Assembly (NCBI RefSeq): GCF_038396845.1
Contig: NZ_CP151587.1
Span: 1,648,001 to 1,712,000, forward strand
Length of the DNA stretch: 64,000 nt
Reading direction: 5' to 3'
From: Gymnodinialimonas sp. 57CJ19
GTDB taxonomy: Bacteria > Pseudomonadota > Alphaproteobacteria > Rhodobacterales > Rhodobacteraceae
The position numbers were made by a program, and so were the translations under genes. The notes beneath the pieces were generated by a model, which saw only the letters and a program-made list of their open reading frames with translations, had not been told where the DNA came from and searched no databases. Of the stretch, positions 1 to 8,015 are shown in pieces; the first letter of the stretch is position 1, and each line of letters starts with the position of its first letter.

Positions 1-252
1 GGCGAGGGCTTGGCCGACAACCGCCCCGAGGGCCGCGCCACGGGCCGCGAATGGCGCACCGCGCCGCTTTGGGGCATCGGGTTGACGCAAACCGTTAGTG
101 GCCACAGTTATTTCCTCCACGATGGCCGTGCGCGGTCCTTGCTGGAAGCTGTGTTGTGGCATGGTGGTGAGGCCGAAGCCGCCCGCGATGCTGTCGTCAC
201 CATGCCGGCCACCGATCGGGCCGCTTTGATTGCCTTTTTGGAAAGCCTTTAA
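1..252 (+). CDS. Di-haem oxidoreductase/peroxidase-like protein (DUF1111), C-terminal fragment
   Basis: The frame is open from the first base and ends with TAA at 250-252, so only the last ~83 residues are present and the true start lies upstream of the window. The fragment has the stretch EWRTAPLWGIG followed by SGHSYFLHDGRARSL and an HGGEA segment, which I recognise from the C-terminus of DUF1111 'di-haem oxidoreductase, putative peroxidase' proteins, periplasmic c-type cytochromes. The CxxCH haem motifs would lie upstream and cannot be checked. The next gene starts one base after the stop, so it is the first visible gene of an imelysin/DUF1513 operon. That neighbourhood is common for DUF1111 proteins and is usually linked to iron acquisition. 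Confidence 0.75.
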   Translation, partial: GEGLADNRPEGRATGREWRTAPLWGIGLTQTVSGHSYFLHDGRARSLLEAVLWHGGEAEAARDAVVTMPATDRAALIAFLESL

Positions 253-253
253 C

Positions 254-1261
254 ATGCGCCTCCCCACCCTTGCCCTGCTTGCCGCCTTGCCCACATCGGT
301 TGCGGCTCAAGACCATTCGGCGGCCATTGAAGCGGCCCTCGATAGCCATGTCTTGCCGGGCGTCGCGGAACTCGCATCGGCCAGCGCCGCCTTTGCCGAT
401 GCCGCCGCGCAGGATTGCACGCCTTCGGCGCTGATCCCGGCCTATCACACGGCGTTTGACGCTTGGGCCCATGTGGCTCATTTGCGCTTCGGCCCGTTCG
501 AGGCCGACAATCGCGCCTTCGCGTTGGCCTTCTGGCCCGACAGTCGCGGTGCCACGCCGCGCGCTTTGGCGCAACTGATCGACGATAGCGATCCGGTCGT
601 GGGTGATCTGGCCGAGTTCACCAGCGTTTCCGTGGCAGGGCGGGGCTTTTACGCGATGGAGTTCCTGCTGTTTGACCCCGCGTTCACCGAAAGGGGCGGG
701 GCGGATTACCGCTGTGACCTGATTCAGGTGATGGCCACGGACATTGCCACGACCACCGCCGAGATCGCGGCGGATTGGGCAGACACCCACGCCGATCTGA
801 TGCGCAGCGCGGGCAGCAATGACCGCTACCAATCCCCAGACGAGGCGATGCGCGCCCTGTTCAACGCGCTCACCACCGGGTTGGAGTTCAACGCCGACGT
901 CCGCCTGGGCCGCCCCCTTGGCACCTTTGAGCGCCCCCGCCCCAATCGGGCCGAGGCGAGACGGTCCGGGCGTAGCGTGCCAATGCTCTTGGCCTCCCAG
1001 CAGGGTCTTTCGGAATTGGCCGGGGCGTTGGCCGACGGCAGCCCCGACATGCAGGCCGATATCGCGGCGCATTTCGGCGCGGTGATTGCGGGGCTAGATG
1101 CGTTGGAGGACCCGTCGCTGGCGGGTGTCAGCGATCCGCAAGGGCGGTTTCGGGTCGAGGTTTTGCAACAGCGTATCAACGAATTGCGCAGGCTGATCCT
1201 GACAGAGATGGGGCCAAGCCTTGGGGTTTCGGCGGGCTTTAACTCTCTGGACGGGGACTGA
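254..1261 (+). CDS. Imelysin-family (peptidase M75-like) periplasmic protein
   Basis: About 335 residues. An in-frame TTG exists at 230, but ATG 254 is the better start because it directly yields a signal peptide (hydrophobic LPTLALLAALPTSVAAQ ending in an AxA-type cleavage site). The body is the helical imelysin fold typical of IrpA/EfeO-like iron-regulated proteins. The family motif GxHxxE appears at residues 131-136 as GFYAME: the Glu is kept but the His is replaced by Tyr133, so metal binding or function may differ from canonical imelysins. It starts one base after the DUF1111 stop and its TGA overlaps the next ATG (ATGA at 1259-1263), so translation is probably coupled. A role in periplasmic iron/haem handling is inferred from family and context; no peptidase activity should be assumed. 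Confidence 0.82.
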   Translation: MRLPTLALLAALPTSVAAQDHSAAIEAALDSHVLPGVAELASASAAFADAAAQDCTPSALIPAYHTAFDAWAHVAHLRFGPFEADNRAFALAFWPDSRGATPRALAQLIDDSDPVVGDLAEFTSVSVAGRGFYAMEFLLFDPAFTERGGADYRCDLIQVMATDIATTTAEIAADWADTHADLMRSAGSNDRYQSPDEAMRALFNALTTGLEFNADVRLGRPLGTFERPRPNRAEARRSGRSVPMLLASQQGLSELAGALADGSPDMQADIAAHFGAVIAGLDALEDPSLAGVSDPQGRFRVEVLQQRINELRRLILTEMGPSLGVSAGFNSLDGD

Positions 1262-2343
1262 TGGTCGCGCGGCGGGCTGTTCTGGCGGGGCTTATGGCGA
1301 CGGGCCTGTCGCCTCAAACCTCATGGGCCGATGCGGGGCATCCGGCTTATGTCACCGCGTCTTTGCGTCCCGATGGGGTCTATTCCCTGTGTGGTTTGGA
1401 CCCCTCCGGCCACCTCACGTTCGAGGTCCCGTTGCCCGACAGAGGCCACGCAGCGGCTGTGCACCCAAGCCGCCCCGAGGCGATCGCCTTCGCTCGTCGT
1501 CCCGGCACCTTCGCGATCGTGATAGATTGCAGCAGCGGCACGCAAGTGGCCCGGATCGAGGCGCCAGAGGGCCGACATTTCTACGGCCACGGGGTGTTTT
1601 CGGCCGATGGATCGCGGCTGTTCACCACCGAGAATGACTATGACGCCGCCCGTGGCATGATCGGCATATGGGACGCGGCGCGGGGCTATCGACGGATTGG
1701 TGAATTCACCTCGGGTGGGGTTGGCCCCCATGACATTCTGCGCCTGCCGGAAAGCGGCACCCTTGTGGTGGCCAATGGCGGGATCGAGACGCATCCCGAT
1801 AGCGGCCGGGTCAAGCTGAACCTGCCCATCATGCGCCCCAACCTGAGCTACCTGTCGTCCGAGGGCGCTCTTCTGGACCAGTTTGAGCCGGCGCCGGAAG
1901 ATCATCTGAACTCGATCCGGCACCTTGATGTGACCCCCGACGGCACCGTGGCCTTTGCAATGCAATGGCAGGGTGATCCGACGACAGCCCCGGCGCTTCT
2001 GGGCCTGCACCGGCAGGGGGAGGCGGCGGTTTTGCTGGCCCCTGACGCCTCGCGCCACGGCGTAATGCAAGGCTATGCGGGCAGCGTGTCATTCTCGGGC
2101 GATCATCGCCGTGTGGCCATCACCTCGCCCCGTGGCGGGCTGCTTCAGGTCTTCGACGTGGCGAACGGAGATTTCATCGAAAGCGCTTCCTCGGGCGATG
2201 TTTGCGGGTTGAACCAACACCCGGATGGCGGCTTTTGCTTTACCAACGGCGGCGGCGTTGTGGGGCGGTTTGATGGGGGGGGCATGGTGCACAACCTTAC
2301 CTCCCACCCGCGGGCCTTCGACAATCATCTGGTGCGCCTGTAG
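1261..2343 (+). CDS. DUF1513 domain protein, exported
   Basis: 360 residues, starting at the ATG that overlaps the preceding stop. The N-terminus MVARRAVLAGLMATG resembles a Tat-type signal (twin Arg then a short hydrophobic stretch, cleavage likely after SWADA). The rest looks like a beta-propeller: repeated segments such as GVFSADGSRLFTTEN and LDVTPDGTVAFAM. This matches the DUF1513 family, which commonly follows imelysin and DUF1111 genes. It is therefore the likely third component of the putative iron-related periplasmic operon. Its molecular function is unknown; a propeller binding partner for the imelysin or cytochrome is only a guess. Confidence 0.78.
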   Translation: MVARRAVLAGLMATGLSPQTSWADAGHPAYVTASLRPDGVYSLCGLDPSGHLTFEVPLPDRGHAAAVHPSRPEAIAFARRPGTFAIVIDCSSGTQVARIEAPEGRHFYGHGVFSADGSRLFTTENDYDAARGMIGIWDAARGYRRIGEFTSGGVGPHDILRLPESGTLVVANGGIETHPDSGRVKLNLPIMRPNLSYLSSEGALLDQFEPAPEDHLNSIRHLDVTPDGTVAFAMQWQGDPTTAPALLGLHRQGEAAVLLAPDASRHGVMQGYAGSVSFSGDHRRVAITSPRGGLLQVFDVANGDFIESASSGDVCGLNQHPDGGFCFTNGGGVVGRFDGGGMVHNLTSHPRAFDNHLVRL

Positions 2344-2390
2344 GCTTTTCGGTGCGGCTCCGCCGATCGCTCTCAGAAAGGCTCAACCCG

Positions 2391-3152
2391 ATGATTGCCA
2401 GCTTGATGATGTACCAACGGGCCGAGCTGTCGGCGGCCCATGATCGCCTGTGGGCACTGATCCGCGATGGATTGCGGGGCAGGGGTATTCAAGCGCCCGA
2501 CGCCCTGTCGCAGGAGACCGATGAATTCACCGTCTGGCGTGACCCGCAGTTAGCACTGAGCCAGACCTGCGGGATGCCCTATCGGCTGTTTCTGCACGAT
2601 CAGGTTTCGCTGGTTGGTACGCCGGATTACGGCGTCGATGGCTGCCCTCCGGGGTACTATCGCAGCGCCCTTGTGGTGCGGGCCGATGACCCGCGCATGG
2701 ACCTTCTCGCGTTCCGAACCGCGCGGTTTGCGTATAATCAAAGCTTCTCCCAGTCGGGCTTCGCGGCCCCCTATTGGCACCTTCAGGCGCGCGGGTTTTT
2801 CTTCGCGGATCGGGTGCAGACGGGGGGGCATCTGGCCTCGGCCCGCGCGGTGGCAGAAGGGGTGGCCGATATCGCGGCGCTGGATGCGGTGTCATGGCGC
2901 AATATGGAGAGGTTTGAGGCATTCGCCGCGCAGCTGAGGGTGCTCGACTGGACCGCCCCCACCCCCGGCCTGCCGTTAATCACAGCGGCACGAAACGACG
3001 CAGACACGGTCTTTGAAGCGGTGCAAGACGCCATCGCCACCCTTGCGCCGGATGACGCCCAAGCCCTTGGTCTGAAGGGGATTATCCGCATCCCCAAGGC
3101 AGATTATCTGGCCGTGCCAAACCCGCCGGGTACGCCGACTTCTGCGCCCTAG
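2391..3152 (+). CDS. PhnD/phosphonate-type ABC substrate-binding protein (no obvious signal peptide)
   Basis: 253 residues from ATG 2391; an upstream in-frame GTG at 2352 is possible but lacks a Shine-Dalgarno. The sequence has the PhnD-like binding-protein layout: CGMPYRLFL near the N-terminal half, then ALVVRADDPR, FAYNQSFSQSG, the GGHLASARAVAEGVADIAALD helix/strand typical of these proteins, and GLPLITA. It lacks a convincing secretion signal, so it may be cytoplasmic or the start may be misplaced. It follows the DUF1513 gene by 47 bp on the same strand and converges with hpaR. Ligand unknown. The family assignment is from motif recall rather than a search. Confidence 0.7.
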   Translation: MIASLMMYQRAELSAAHDRLWALIRDGLRGRGIQAPDALSQETDEFTVWRDPQLALSQTCGMPYRLFLHDQVSLVGTPDYGVDGCPPGYYRSALVVRADDPRMDLLAFRTARFAYNQSFSQSGFAAPYWHLQARGFFFADRVQTGGHLASARAVAEGVADIAALDAVSWRNMERFEAFAAQLRVLDWTAPTPGLPLITAARNDADTVFEAVQDAIATLAPDDAQALGLKGIIRIPKADYLAVPNPPGTPTSAP

Positions 3153-3188
3153 TGCAGCCTGCCACCCATGCATTGGCACCCCCTTGGG

Positions 3189-3635
3189 CTACCCCTTTGC
3201 GCCCGGCTCCAGCAGGGCAAGAAGATCCAGCAGCGTCTCGAAGTTCTCGTCCCCCAATTGAGCGCGGGTATCTGCGGCGATCTGGGCGGCGGTGCCAGAG
3301 CATTCGTCAATGATCTTCTGCCCCTCATCGGTGATCGCGATGAAATGGCGGCGGCGGTCCACATCGTCCCTCGTCTGGGTCACCAGCCCCTTCTCTCGCA
3401 TCTTCGCCGCGATCCGGGTGAGGCTGGGGAACAGCAGGCTGGCACGCTCCGCCAGGGTGGTGGCGTCCAACGGGCCGTTCTCGGACAGGACCCGCAAGAC
3501 ACGCCATTGTTGCTCGGTGATCCCGGTCTCCGATAGCATGTCGCGGATCGGGGCCATGACGCCTTCGCGGGCGCGGATCAGCGCGATGGGCAAAGATCGC
3601 GCGGTGGGGGGAAGTTTCTGCATAGGGCGGGCCAT
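3189..3635 (-). CDS. hpaR: MarR-type regulator of the homoprotocatechuate operon
   Basis: About 148 residues from the ATG ending at 3635 (an alternative ATG at 3623; the longer TTG form would run into the -35 box of hpaF). It contains the MarR winged helix: ITEQQWRVLRVLSENGPL, then TTLAERASLLFPSLTRIAAKM as recognition region, and the DDVDRRRHFIAITDEG wing. The LIRAREGVMAPIRDML N-terminal helix is characteristic of HpaR/HpcR. It is divergent from hpaF with a ~90-bp shared region carrying a strong promoter and a TTAAC-type palindrome. HpaR proteins repress the meta-cleavage operon until homoprotocatechuate or 4-hydroxyphenylacetate binds; that role is transferred from the family. Confidence 0.85.
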   Translation of the reverse strand: MARPMQKLPPTARSLPIALIRAREGVMAPIRDMLSETGITEQQWRVLRVLSENGPLDATTLAERASLLFPSLTRIAAKMREKGLVTQTRDDVDRRRHFIAITDEGQKIIDECSGTAAQIAADTRAQLGDENFETLLDLLALLEPGAKG

Positions 3636-3667
3636 CTGTGACGTCGTCTTGTGCTGCCAAGGCAGGC

Positions 3668-3696
3668 TTGACAATACAACACGTATTTATTTAACT
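3668..3696 (+). promoter_or_regulatory. Candidate sigma-70 promoter of the hpa operon
   Basis: A perfect -35 box TTGACA (3668-3673), a 17-bp spacer and a TTAACT -10-like box (3691-3696), about 28 bp upstream of the hpaF ATG. The region is AT-rich compared with the surrounding DNA. The transcription start is not known; the call rests on consensus and spacing only. Confidence 0.6.
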
Positions 3697-3705
3697 TCGC
3701 AACAA

Positions 3706-3717
3706 TTAACTTGTTAA
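3706..3717. promoter_or_regulatory. Candidate HpaR operator (TTAAC-TT-GTTAA)
   Basis: An imperfect-centre inverted repeat TTAAC/GTTAA with a TT centre lies between the -10 box and the hpaF start. The heptamer TTAACTT also occurs 15 bp upstream (3691-3697) inside the -10 region. MarR-family repressors usually bind such AT-rich inverted repeats overlapping the promoter. Binding by HpaR is inferred from position. Confidence 0.45.
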
Positions 3718-3724
3718 GGGTATC

Positions 3725-4114
3725 ATGCCGCATTTCCAGATCGACTATTCCGCCAACCTAGAAGGCACCGTGGATATGGCCGCTTTTTGTGAGGTGATCC
3801 GGGCCGAGGCTGCGACGATTGCGGCCTTTCCCTTGGCGGGCATCCGCGTCCGCGCCACGCGTGTCGATCATTATGCGATTGCCGATGGAGACCCGAAACA
3901 TGGGTTCATTGATATCTCTGTCCGGTTGCGCGAAGGCCGCCCGGCGGAGGTGAAGCAAGATGCAATCACCCGCATTTTTGATGCAGCCAAGGCGGCTCTT
4001 GCGCCTGCGATAGCCTCTCATTCCATCGCGTTGTCCGCTGAAATGCGCGACATTGACGCCACGCTGTCCCCCAAATGCGGCACGATCCGAGATCACCTGA
4101 AAGGCACCCCATGA
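3725..4114 (+). CDS. hpaF: 5-carboxymethyl-2-hydroxymuconate delta-isomerase
   Basis: 129 residues, a normal length for HpaF/HpcD. It begins MPHFQIDYSANLEG: removal of Met would expose the N-terminal Pro that acts as catalytic base in the tautomerase superfamily, and PHFxxxYSxNxE is the family's signature. In the homoprotocatechuate pathway it isomerises 5-carboxymethyl-2-hydroxymuconate to its oxo form before decarboxylation. It is the first gene of the operon; its TGA overlaps the hpaE ATG (4111-4114). The function is well supported by sequence and context. Confidence 0.9.
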   Translation: MPHFQIDYSANLEGTVDMAAFCEVIRAEAATIAAFPLAGIRVRATRVDHYAIADGDPKHGFIDISVRLREGRPAEVKQDAITRIFDAAKAALAPAIASHSIALSAEMRDIDATLSPKCGTIRDHLKGTP

Positions 4115-5622
4115 GCAAGCTGGACGACAACATTGCGAAACTAAGCGGCTATCTGGCGCGGTTCCAAGACACCGGCATTCGCAACCGGATTGCGGGGGAA
4201 GATGTGGCCGGGGCAGGGGGCGTGTTTCAGACAATATCGCCCGTGGATAAAAGCGTGATCTGCGACGTCGCCCATGGCACGGCGACTGATATCGACAAGG
4301 CGGCACAGGCTGCCGCTGCCGCGTTTCCGGCTTGGCGCGACATGCCCGCGGCAGAGCGTAAGCGCATCCTGATCCGCGTGGCCGAGGCGATTGAAGCCCG
4401 CGCCGAGGAAATCGCCCTTTGCGAATGCTGGGACACGGGCCAAGCCTTCAAGTTCATGTCCAAGGCTGCTCTGCGCGGCGCCGAGAACTTCCGCTATTTC
4501 GCCGATCAAGTCGTGCAGGCCCGCGACGGCCAACACCTGAAATCGCCGACCTTGATGAACGTCACCAGCCGCGTGCCCATTGGCCCCGTGGGGGTCATCA
4601 CCCCTTGGAACACGCCGTTCATGCTGTCCACCTGGAAGATCGCGCCGGCCCTCGCGGCGGGGTGCACGGTGGTCCACAAACCGGCCGAAGCCTCGCCTCT
4701 GACTGCGCGACTTTTGGTGGAGATTGCGGAAGAAGCGGGCCTGCCACCCGGCGTATTGAACACCGTCAACGGGTTTGGGGAAGAAGCGGGCAAAGCCCTG
4801 TGCGAACACCCGAAAATCCGCGCCATTGCCTTTGTGGGCGAAAGCCGCACGGGAAGCCTGATTACCAAACAGGGCGCAGACACGCTCAAGCGCAACCATC
4901 TGGAGCTCGGTGGGAAGAACCCCGTTATCGTGTTCGAGGACGCCGATCTGGATCGGGCGCTGGATGCGGTAATTTTCATGATCTACTCGATCAACGGCGA
5001 ACGCTGCACCTCGTCCTCCCGACTTCTTGTGCAAGAAAGCATCCGTGAGGAATTCGAGGCCAAGCTAGTCGAACGGGTCAACAACATCCGCGTGGGTCAC
5101 CCGCTGGATCCTGTCACGGAAATCGGGCCTTTGATCAGCGAAGAACATTTCGCCAAAGTGGCCAGCTACTTCGATATCGCCAAGCAAGACGGCGCGACCA
5201 TTGCGGCGGGTGGTGAAGCGGTGGGCGAGGCGGGCTATTTCGTCAAACCGACGTTGTTCACCGGGGCGACCAACCAAATGCGCATCGCTCAGGAAGAGAT
5301 TTTTGGCCCCGTCCTCACCTCCATCCCCTTCACTACGGAAGAGGAGGCGCTGAACATCGCCAATGACACGCCCTATGGGTTAACGGGCTATGTCTGGACC
5401 AACGACCTCACCCGCGCCCTGCGGTTCACCGATGCGCTGGAGGCGGGCATGATCTGGGTAAACTCGGAAAACGTGCGCCATTTGCCGACGCCCTTTGGTG
5501 GCGTGAAAAACAGCGGCATCGGGCGTGACGGCGGCGATTGGTCGTTTGAATTCTACATGGAGCAAAAGCACGTGGGATTTGCCCTGGGTCACCACAAGAT
5601 CACCAAGTTAGGAGCGCTCTGA
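4111..5622 (+). CDS. hpaE: 5-carboxymethyl-2-hydroxymuconate semialdehyde dehydrogenase
   Basis: 503 residues from the ATG overlapping the hpaF stop; an upstream GTG at 4075 lies inside hpaF and is rejected. It is an aldehyde dehydrogenase of the ALDH superfamily: GVITPWNTPFMLSTWK (NAD-binding/Asn region), Glu265 in LELGGKNP, catalytic Cys299 in NGERCTSSSR, and EEIFGPVL. It oxidises the semialdehyde produced by extradiol cleavage of homoprotocatechuate to the dicarboxylate, using NAD+. Assignment to HpaE rather than another ALDH rests on its close similarity to HpaE-type sequences and on its place between hpaF and hpaD. It overlaps hpaD by one base (ATGA). Confidence 0.9.
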   Translation: MSKLDDNIAKLSGYLARFQDTGIRNRIAGEDVAGAGGVFQTISPVDKSVICDVAHGTATDIDKAAQAAAAAFPAWRDMPAAERKRILIRVAEAIEARAEEIALCECWDTGQAFKFMSKAALRGAENFRYFADQVVQARDGQHLKSPTLMNVTSRVPIGPVGVITPWNTPFMLSTWKIAPALAAGCTVVHKPAEASPLTARLLVEIAEEAGLPPGVLNTVNGFGEEAGKALCEHPKIRAIAFVGESRTGSLITKQGADTLKRNHLELGGKNPVIVFEDADLDRALDAVIFMIYSINGERCTSSSRLLVQESIREEFEAKLVERVNNIRVGHPLDPVTEIGPLISEEHFAKVASYFDIAKQDGATIAAGGEAVGEAGYFVKPTLFTGATNQMRIAQEEIFGPVLTSIPFTTEEEALNIANDTPYGLTGYVWTNDLTRALRFTDALEAGMIWVNSENVRHLPTPFGGVKNSGIGRDGGDWSFEFYMEQKHVGFALGHHKITKLGAL

Positions 5623-6605
5623 TGCCCGTGCCTTCGCCAAATCTTTACCCTGATTTCAATACGATACGCCTTAGCCACCTGTGCCTGAATGTGTCCGATC
5701 TGGCGGCGTCCAAGGCGTTCTACGTCGATACCCTTGGCCTGCAAATCACCGATGAGGATGCGACCCACGTCTACCTGCGCGCCATGGAGGAACGGGGGCA
5801 CCACAGCGTGATTCTGCAAAAGTCTGATCAGCCCGGCACCGTAGAGGTCATGGGCTTCAAGACCTTCGATGACGCCGATCTTGACCGGGCCGAGGCGTAT
5901 TTTCAGGCCAAAGGCCGCCCGACGGAGTGGGTGAAACGCCCCTATCAGGGCCGCACGCTACTGACCTCGGACAACATGGGCATCCCGCTAGAGTTCTATC
6001 ACAAGATGGACCGTCTGCCCTCGATCCACCAGAAATACGCGCTCTATAATGGCGTGAAACCCCTGCGGATCGACCACTTCAATTGCTTCTCTCCCGATGT
6101 GGATGCCTCGGTCGCGTTCTATTCGGATTTCGGCTTCCGCGTGACGGAATACACCGAGGACGCCGATAGCGGGAAGCTCTGGGCCGCGTGGATGCACCGC
6201 AAGGGCGGCGTGCATGATATGGCGTTCACCAACGGCACCGGGCCGCGCCTGCACCACATGGCATTCTGGGTGCCGACGCCGCTGAATATCATCGACCTGC
6301 TCGACCTGATGGCCACCACCGGCTACGTCGGCAACATCGAACGCGGGCCGGGGCGGCATGGAATCTCCAACGCCTTCTTCCTTTATGTTCTTGACCCGGA
6401 CGGCCACCGGACCGAGATATATTGCTCGGATTATCAGACAGTTGACCCGGATCTGGAACCGATCAAATGGGATCTGCAAGACCCGCAGCGCCAGACCCTA
6501 TGGGGGGCACCTGCGCCGGAAAGCTGGTTCAAACACGGCTCGCCCTTTGTGGGTGTGGACACCTCGGACAGCCAGATCAAGGCCAGCCCGATTATTGCCC
6601 CTTAG
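5622..6605 (+). CDS. hpaD: 3,4-dihydroxyphenylacetate 2,3-dioxygenase (type I extradiol)
   Basis: 327 residues with two glyoxalase-fold modules: RLSHLCLNVSDLAASKAFY near residue 15 and RIDHFNCFSPDVDASVAFY near 150. The likely metal triad is His152, His211/212 (LHHMAFW) and Glu265 (HRTEIYCSDY), at nearly the same positions as in the Brevibacterium/Arthrobacter homoprotocatechuate dioxygenases. This is therefore the vicinal-oxygen-chelate type, not the LigB-type HpaD of E. coli; Fe(II) or Mn(II) could be the metal. It cleaves homoprotocatechuate to 5-carboxymethyl-2-hydroxymuconate semialdehyde, the substrate of HpaE. Translationally coupled to hpaE. Confidence 0.9.
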   Translation: MPVPSPNLYPDFNTIRLSHLCLNVSDLAASKAFYVDTLGLQITDEDATHVYLRAMEERGHHSVILQKSDQPGTVEVMGFKTFDDADLDRAEAYFQAKGRPTEWVKRPYQGRTLLTSDNMGIPLEFYHKMDRLPSIHQKYALYNGVKPLRIDHFNCFSPDVDASVAFYSDFGFRVTEYTEDADSGKLWAAWMHRKGGVHDMAFTNGTGPRLHHMAFWVPTPLNIIDLLDLMATTGYVGNIERGPGRHGISNAFFLYVLDPDGHRTEIYCSDYQTVDPDLEPIKWDLQDPQRQTLWGAPAPESWFKHGSPFVGVDTSDSQIKASPIIAP

Positions 6606-6617
6606 GAGAATATGACA

Positions 6618-8015
6618 ATGGATTGGGACGAATACGCCCTTTGGGGCGGCAAGATTGCCGATTGGGGCGCGGCGTACCACAAGACCCTGCGCGATCGTCC
6701 CGTACGGGCGCAGACCGCCCCCGGTGAGATTGCCGCACAACTCCCTTCTGCGCCGCCCAATGGGGCCGAGGGGTTGGACGCTGTCATGGCGGATTTTGAA
6801 ACCATCGTGATGCCCGGAATGACCCATTGGCAGCACCCGCGTTTCTTCGCCTATTTCGCCGCGAATGCCTCCCCCCCGTCGATGTTGGCCGAGCAGTTGG
6901 TGAACACCGTTGCCGCGCAATGTATGCTTTGGCAGACCTCCCCCGCCGCCACAGAGGTGGAAGGCGTGATGGTCGATTGGTTGCGCCAAGCGCTTGACCT
7001 CCCATCGGAATATACGGGCGTGATCCAGGACAGCGCCTCATCTGCGACCCTGTCGGCGGTGTTGACCATGCGCGAACGGGCGACGGGCTACACCGGTAAC
7101 CGCGACGGGCTCTCAGACAAGGGCGCGTTGCGGGTCTATTGCTCGGACCAAGTACATTCGTCCATTGACCGGGCGGCTTGGGTGGCGGGGATCGGGCAGG
7201 ATAATCTGGTGAAAATCCCCACCCACGGCCCCCGTTTCGCGGTGGACGTGGCAGCGCTGGAAGCCGCCATCGCCGCCGATATCAAAGCCGGCCACACGCC
7301 CGCGGGGATCATCGCGATCACCGGCGGCACGGGCGTTGGCGCGTCCGATGACCTTGGCGCCGTGCTCGCTGTGGCCAAAGCACATGACCTCTATACCCAC
7401 CTCGATGCGGCGTGGGCGGGGTCTGCGATGATCTGCCCGGAGTTTCACGCCGATTTCTGGGACGGCGTCGCGGGGTATGACTCCATCGTGTTCAACCCGC
7501 ACAAATGGCTGGGGGCGCAGTTCGATTGCTCCATCCAGTTCCTTCTGGACCCGCAGCCGCAGCTTAACACCCTGAAAATCGAGCCGGAGTATCTGAAGAC
7601 CTCGGGCGATGCGGTCACGAATTACAGCGAATGGACAATCCCCTTGGGCCGCCGTTTTCGGGCGTTGAAAATCTGGTTCCTAATCCGCTGCTATGGCCTC
7701 GACGGTCTGCGCGCGCGCATTCGCAACCACGTCCTGTGGGCCGGAGAATTATGCGAGGCGATCCGGCAGATGGAAGGGTTCGAAATCACGTCCGAGCCGA
7801 TCCTAAGCCTCTTTTCCTTCCGCTGCCCGGGCAGCGACGACGATCAGCAACGCCTTGTCGATGCGCTGAACGATGATGGCCGCATCTACTTGACCCAAGG
7901 CGCGTTTGAGGGCCGCAAGGTGATCCGGTTTCAGGTGGGCCAGTTCGATTGCACCCGCGATGACGTGATGCTGGCGCGCGATGTGATTGCGGATGTTTGG
8001 GAGAAGATTCAATGA
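6618..8015 (+). CDS. PLP-dependent aromatic-L-amino-acid decarboxylase (group II)
   Basis: 465 residues from ATG 6618; ATG 6612 is also in frame, but the AGGAG at 6604-6608 is 9 bp from 6618 and only 3 bp from 6612. It is a fold-type I group II decarboxylase: PLP lysine in FNPHKWLG (Lys296), the ring-stacking His180 in CSDQVHSSIDRA, and the active-site loop Tyr336 in TNYSEWTIPLGRRFRALK. Keeping both His180 and Tyr336 predicts true decarboxylation, not the oxidative aldehyde synthase found in some plant and insect relatives. Likely substrates are tyrosine, DOPA or a related aromatic amino acid, which would link an amine route to homoprotocatechuate. It sits in the middle of the operon, 12 bp after hpaD, and overlaps the next gene by ATGA. 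Substrate is inference. Confidence 0.85.
   Translation: MDWDEYALWGGKIADWGAAYHKTLRDRPVRAQTAPGEIAAQLPSAPPNGAEGLDAVMADFETIVMPGMTHWQHPRFFAYFAANASPPSMLAEQLVNTVAAQCMLWQTSPAATEVEGVMVDWLRQALDLPSEYTGVIQDSASSATLSAVLTMRERATGYTGNRDGLSDKGALRVYCSDQVHSSIDRAAWVAGIGQDNLVKIPTHGPRFAVDVAALEAAIAADIKAGHTPAGIIAITGGTGVGASDDLGAVLAVAKAHDLYTHLDAAWAGSAMICPEFHADFWDGVAGYDSIVFNPHKWLGAQFDCSIQFLLDPQPQLNTLKIEPEYLKTSGDAVTNYSEWTIPLGRRFRALKIWFLIRCYGLDGLRARIRNHVLWAGELCEAIRQMEGFEITSEPILSLFSFRCPGSDDDQQRLVDALNDDGRIYLTQGAFEGRKVIRFQVGQFDCTRDDVMLARDVIADVWEKIQ

Noticed and set aside
6618..8015. Aromatic acetaldehyde synthase
   Set aside because: Both the stacking His and the loop Tyr needed for protonation are retained, so ordinary decarboxylation is expected.
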